Below are positions 62,204-64,000 of a stretch of DNA of 64,000 nucleotides, piece by piece. Made by a program: the position numbers and the translations under genes. The notes under the pieces were generated by a model. The model saw only the letters and a program-made list of their open reading frames with translations. It was not told the origin of the DNA and did no database searches. Origin of the DNA: Geminicoccaceae bacterium (GTDB lineage Bacteria; Pseudomonadota; Alphaproteobacteria; Geminicoccales; Geminicoccaceae). The stretch's first letter is position 1, and each line of letters opens with the position of its first letter. The stretch is from positions 1 to 64,000 of the forward strand of contig JANQPX010000049.1 in NCBI GenBank assembly GCA_028285265.1, read 5' to 3'.

Positions 62204-62920
62204 ATGACCAAATTAGCCTCCCAAGAAACCGTTAGCGACATGTCGGGTGAGCAGACGACACTGACGCGCAAGGACCAGGCTTATCGCTCGCTTCGCCGTA
62301 GGATTGTGACCGACGGATTTTCGCCAGGCGAGCTCATTGATGATGGTCGCGAGGCCGAGCGCCTGGGGATGAGTCGGACGCCGGTTCGAGAAGCGTTGTT
62401 GCTTCTCGAATCGGAAGGGCTGGTGGAGATGCTGCCGAGGCGCGGTGTCCGCGTCGTGCCGCTTACCAGGAGTGATATCCAGGAGGTCATTGTCCTTTTG
62501 ACCGCGCTCGAAATTGCAGCCGTAGAGTTGCTCGCCGAGACACATCCAAGCGCTGCAACGCTCCAGCCTCTTACTGACGCCTGTGAAGCGATGGACATTG
62601 CCCTTGAGAGCGATGATCCTGATGAATGGTTGGAAGCGGATGAGACCTTTCATCAAAGTCTCCTCATCCTTTCCGGGAATCGACATATCGCGGAGACGGG
62701 CATCCGCTACCGCGAAAAAATCCGCCGCGGCCATTTTGTCGCCTCACGTCTCCTGCCGCGCAGCCGACGCGTGCAGTCGACGGCCAAGCACAAGGCGCTG
62801 ATTGAGCTTCTCCTCTCAGGGTCTCCCAAAGACGCCGCCACTGCGCACCGTGACCAGCGGCAAAGCGGGGAGGTCGATATTATGGCCACGCTCGATCGCG
62901 CTAAGCTCGACAGTCTTTAG
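62204..62920 (+). CDS. GntR-family (FCD) regulator
   Basis: 238 residues from ATG 62204. GntR winged helix (AYRSLRRRIVTDGFSPGELI then MSRTPVREALLLLESEGLVE) and a C-terminal FCD all-helical sensor domain. Last gene of the TRAP operon and probably its regulator; FCD domains commonly bind organic acids. Confidence 0.9.
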   Translation: MTKLASQETVSDMSGEQTTLTRKDQAYRSLRRRIVTDGFSPGELIDDGREAERLGMSRTPVREALLLLESEGLVEMLPRRGVRVVPLTRSDIQEVIVLLTALEIAAVELLAETHPSAATLQPLTDACEAMDIALESDDPDEWLEADETFHQSLLILSGNRHIAETGIRYREKIRRGHFVASRLLPRSRRVQSTAKHKALIELLLSGSPKDAATAHRDQRQSGEVDIMATLDRAKLDSL

Positions 62921-63120
62921 AGCGTTGCAGGTAGCGAGGTTTGGACATGCCTGTCAGAGCTAAGAACGGAAGAGGCTAGGGCGTCCACCAATAACGCTGT
63001 GGCTCCGCTATGCGTCTTTGCAAGACACGTCATCTCCGCATCACGTTGACTGAGGATCGACGTCTCTGATCTGGAAAGGCCGTTCAAGTTTTTTGGCCTG
63101 AGGGAACTTTTAGGGTTTAC

Positions 63121-63150
63121 ATGACACCGATGTCATGACATCGGTGTCAT
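63121..63150. promoter_or_regulatory. Perfect 30-bp palindrome before LacI gene
   Basis: ATGACACCGATGTCAT fused to its reverse complement, giving a perfect 30-bp dyad. It contains two overlapping TGACA-N4-TGTCA sites with CG-centred spacers, as in LacI-family operators. 55 bp before the LacI start. Confidence 0.7.
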
Positions 63151-63204
63151 AGCAGCAAAAGAAACAATTGTAAGAAGCCGACAAGACCGATTTGGGGAGG
63201 CCTA

Positions 63205-64000
63205 TTGGCAACCATCTACGATGTCGCGAAGGCCGCGGGCGTCTCGCCGAAGACTGTCAGCCGTGTGATCAATGACGATGGGCCAGTGCGCGGGGCGACG
63301 CGCGATGCCGTGCTCGACGTGATCAATAGGCTCGGCTATGTGCCGTCGACAGCTGCACGGGTGATGAAGTCGAACAAATCCGGCCTTCTCGGATTGATCA
63401 CCGGAGCGATCAGCGCGCCGATCGACGGATCAACGCCGACAGGTCTCCCGGATTTCTTCATCGTCCAGGGTATACAATCCGTGATTTCCCGTTCAACCAA
63501 GACCCTGATGATCGCCGATACGGCTGGCGACGAGGATCGCATCGGCTCGTTGATCAGAACGTTTCTCGAGCATCGGGTCGAAGGGCTTTTCTATGTTGCC
63601 GACAGTCACAGTAAGGTGCAGCTCCCACTCTCCAGACCGGACGTCGAGACCGTGTTGGTCAATTGCTATGATGATCTCGGGACAGCATCGGTGCTGCCGG
63701 ATGATCGGGGCGGCCAGCGGCGATTGGTCGACGATCTGATCGCTCGGGGGCATCGACGCATCGCCTTCTTGACGCTTGATCCTGAAACCGATGCCAGTCG
63801 TCTTCGCCTGGCCGGCTATAGCGATGCCTTGGCTGCAGCCGGGATCGACTTTGATGCCAAACTCGTGCGGCCGGGCGAATTGAAGGGGGGACAGGACGAA
63901 CGTCTGTTGGTCCGGCAAGCTCTTGATCAGGTCCTGGCTTTGCTGGATCCGCCAACCGTCATCTGTTGTGGCAACGACCGCTTGGCGATGATTGTCTTTG
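63205..64000 (+). CDS. LacI-family regulator (cut by window end)
   Basis: Starts at TTG 63205 with GGGGAGG four bases upstream, open for at least 265 codons to the window edge. N-terminus ATIYDVAKAAGVSPKTVSRV is the LacI helix-turn-helix, hinge to about 60, then a periplasmic-binding-type sensor domain. The palindrome at 63121 is its probable operator. Confidence 0.92.
   Translation, partial: MATIYDVAKAAGVSPKTVSRVINDDGPVRGATRDAVLDVINRLGYVPSTAARVMKSNKSGLLGLITGAISAPIDGSTPTGLPDFFIVQGIQSVISRSTKTLMIADTAGDEDRIGSLIRTFLEHRVEGLFYVADSHSKVQLPLSRPDVETVLVNCYDDLGTASVLPDDRGGQRRLVDDLIARGHRRIAFLTLDPETDASRLRLAGYSDALAAAGIDFDAKLVRPGELKGGQDERLLVRQALDQVLALLDPPTVICCGNDRLAMIVF

Overview
The window looks like a chromosomal segment of a GC-rich alphaproteobacterium. 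The signs are mid-to-high GC, many LysR, GntR, AraC, RpiR and DeoR regulators, ABC and TRAP importers for small organic solutes, and small proteins that look like DUF6502, DUF5666 and DUF6552 families. I cannot name a genus. No rRNA, tRNA, CRISPR array, prophage or intact insertion sequence is visible.

Region 1 (1-11 kb) is loosely packed with single or paired genes: an HxlR regulator beside an APCDD1-like exported protein, flanked by a roughly 135-bp direct repeat; a GAF-adenylate cyclase; an AraC regulator divergent from a cytochrome P460 and sharing a direct-repeat operator with it; an AT-rich serine hydrolase; and a LysR/SDR pair. Region 2 (11.3-16.8 kb) is an Fbp/Afu-type ABC importer with a histidine phosphatase and an RpiR/SIS regulator, suggesting a phosphorylated substrate. 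Region 3 (17-33 kb) is sparse and accessory-like: a decayed transposase, a Sel1 protein, a formate/nitrite channel, a coiled-coil exported protein, a formyltransferase, a von Willebrand A protein, an ICMT-like methyltransferase, a second serine hydrolase, an enoyl-CoA hydratase, a GNAT acetyltransferase and a methyltransferase.

Region 4 (33.2-45.0 kb) is the highlight: a 13-gene minus-strand operon with a divergent DeoR regulator, encoding a complete bacterial microcompartment of the aminoacetone / 1-amino-2-propanol (RMM) type. It has two tandem-domain BMC-T proteins, one BMC-H, one BMC-P, a CoA-acylating aldehyde dehydrogenase with a C-terminal encapsulation helix, a class III aminotransferase-fold phospholyase, an APH-fold kinase, an SDR dehydrogenase and a helix-bearing protein of unknown function. 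A polyamine-type ABC importer is embedded in the same operon. The inferred route is import of aminoacetone or 1-amino-2-propanol, reduction, phosphorylation, elimination to propionaldehyde inside the shell, and oxidation to propionyl-CoA.

Region 5 (45-52 kb) has a type I secretion pair next to a double-FAS1 protein that lacks a signal peptide and is a likely secretion substrate, then a FAS1 lipoprotein and a DUF5666/DUF6502 pair. Both the lipoprotein and the DUF6502 gene have ATGGGA-N5-TCCCAT sites upstream, suggesting a small regulon. Region 6 (52.4-57.1 kb) is a peptide/nickel-type ABC importer with two ATPases fused in one chain. Region 7 (57.3-62.9 kb) is a TRAP importer with a CaiB/BaiF CoA-transferase, a CitE-like lyase and a GntR regulator, consistent with uptake and cleavage of a hydroxy-acid through its CoA thioester. 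The window ends inside a LacI-family gene preceded by a perfect 30-bp palindrome.
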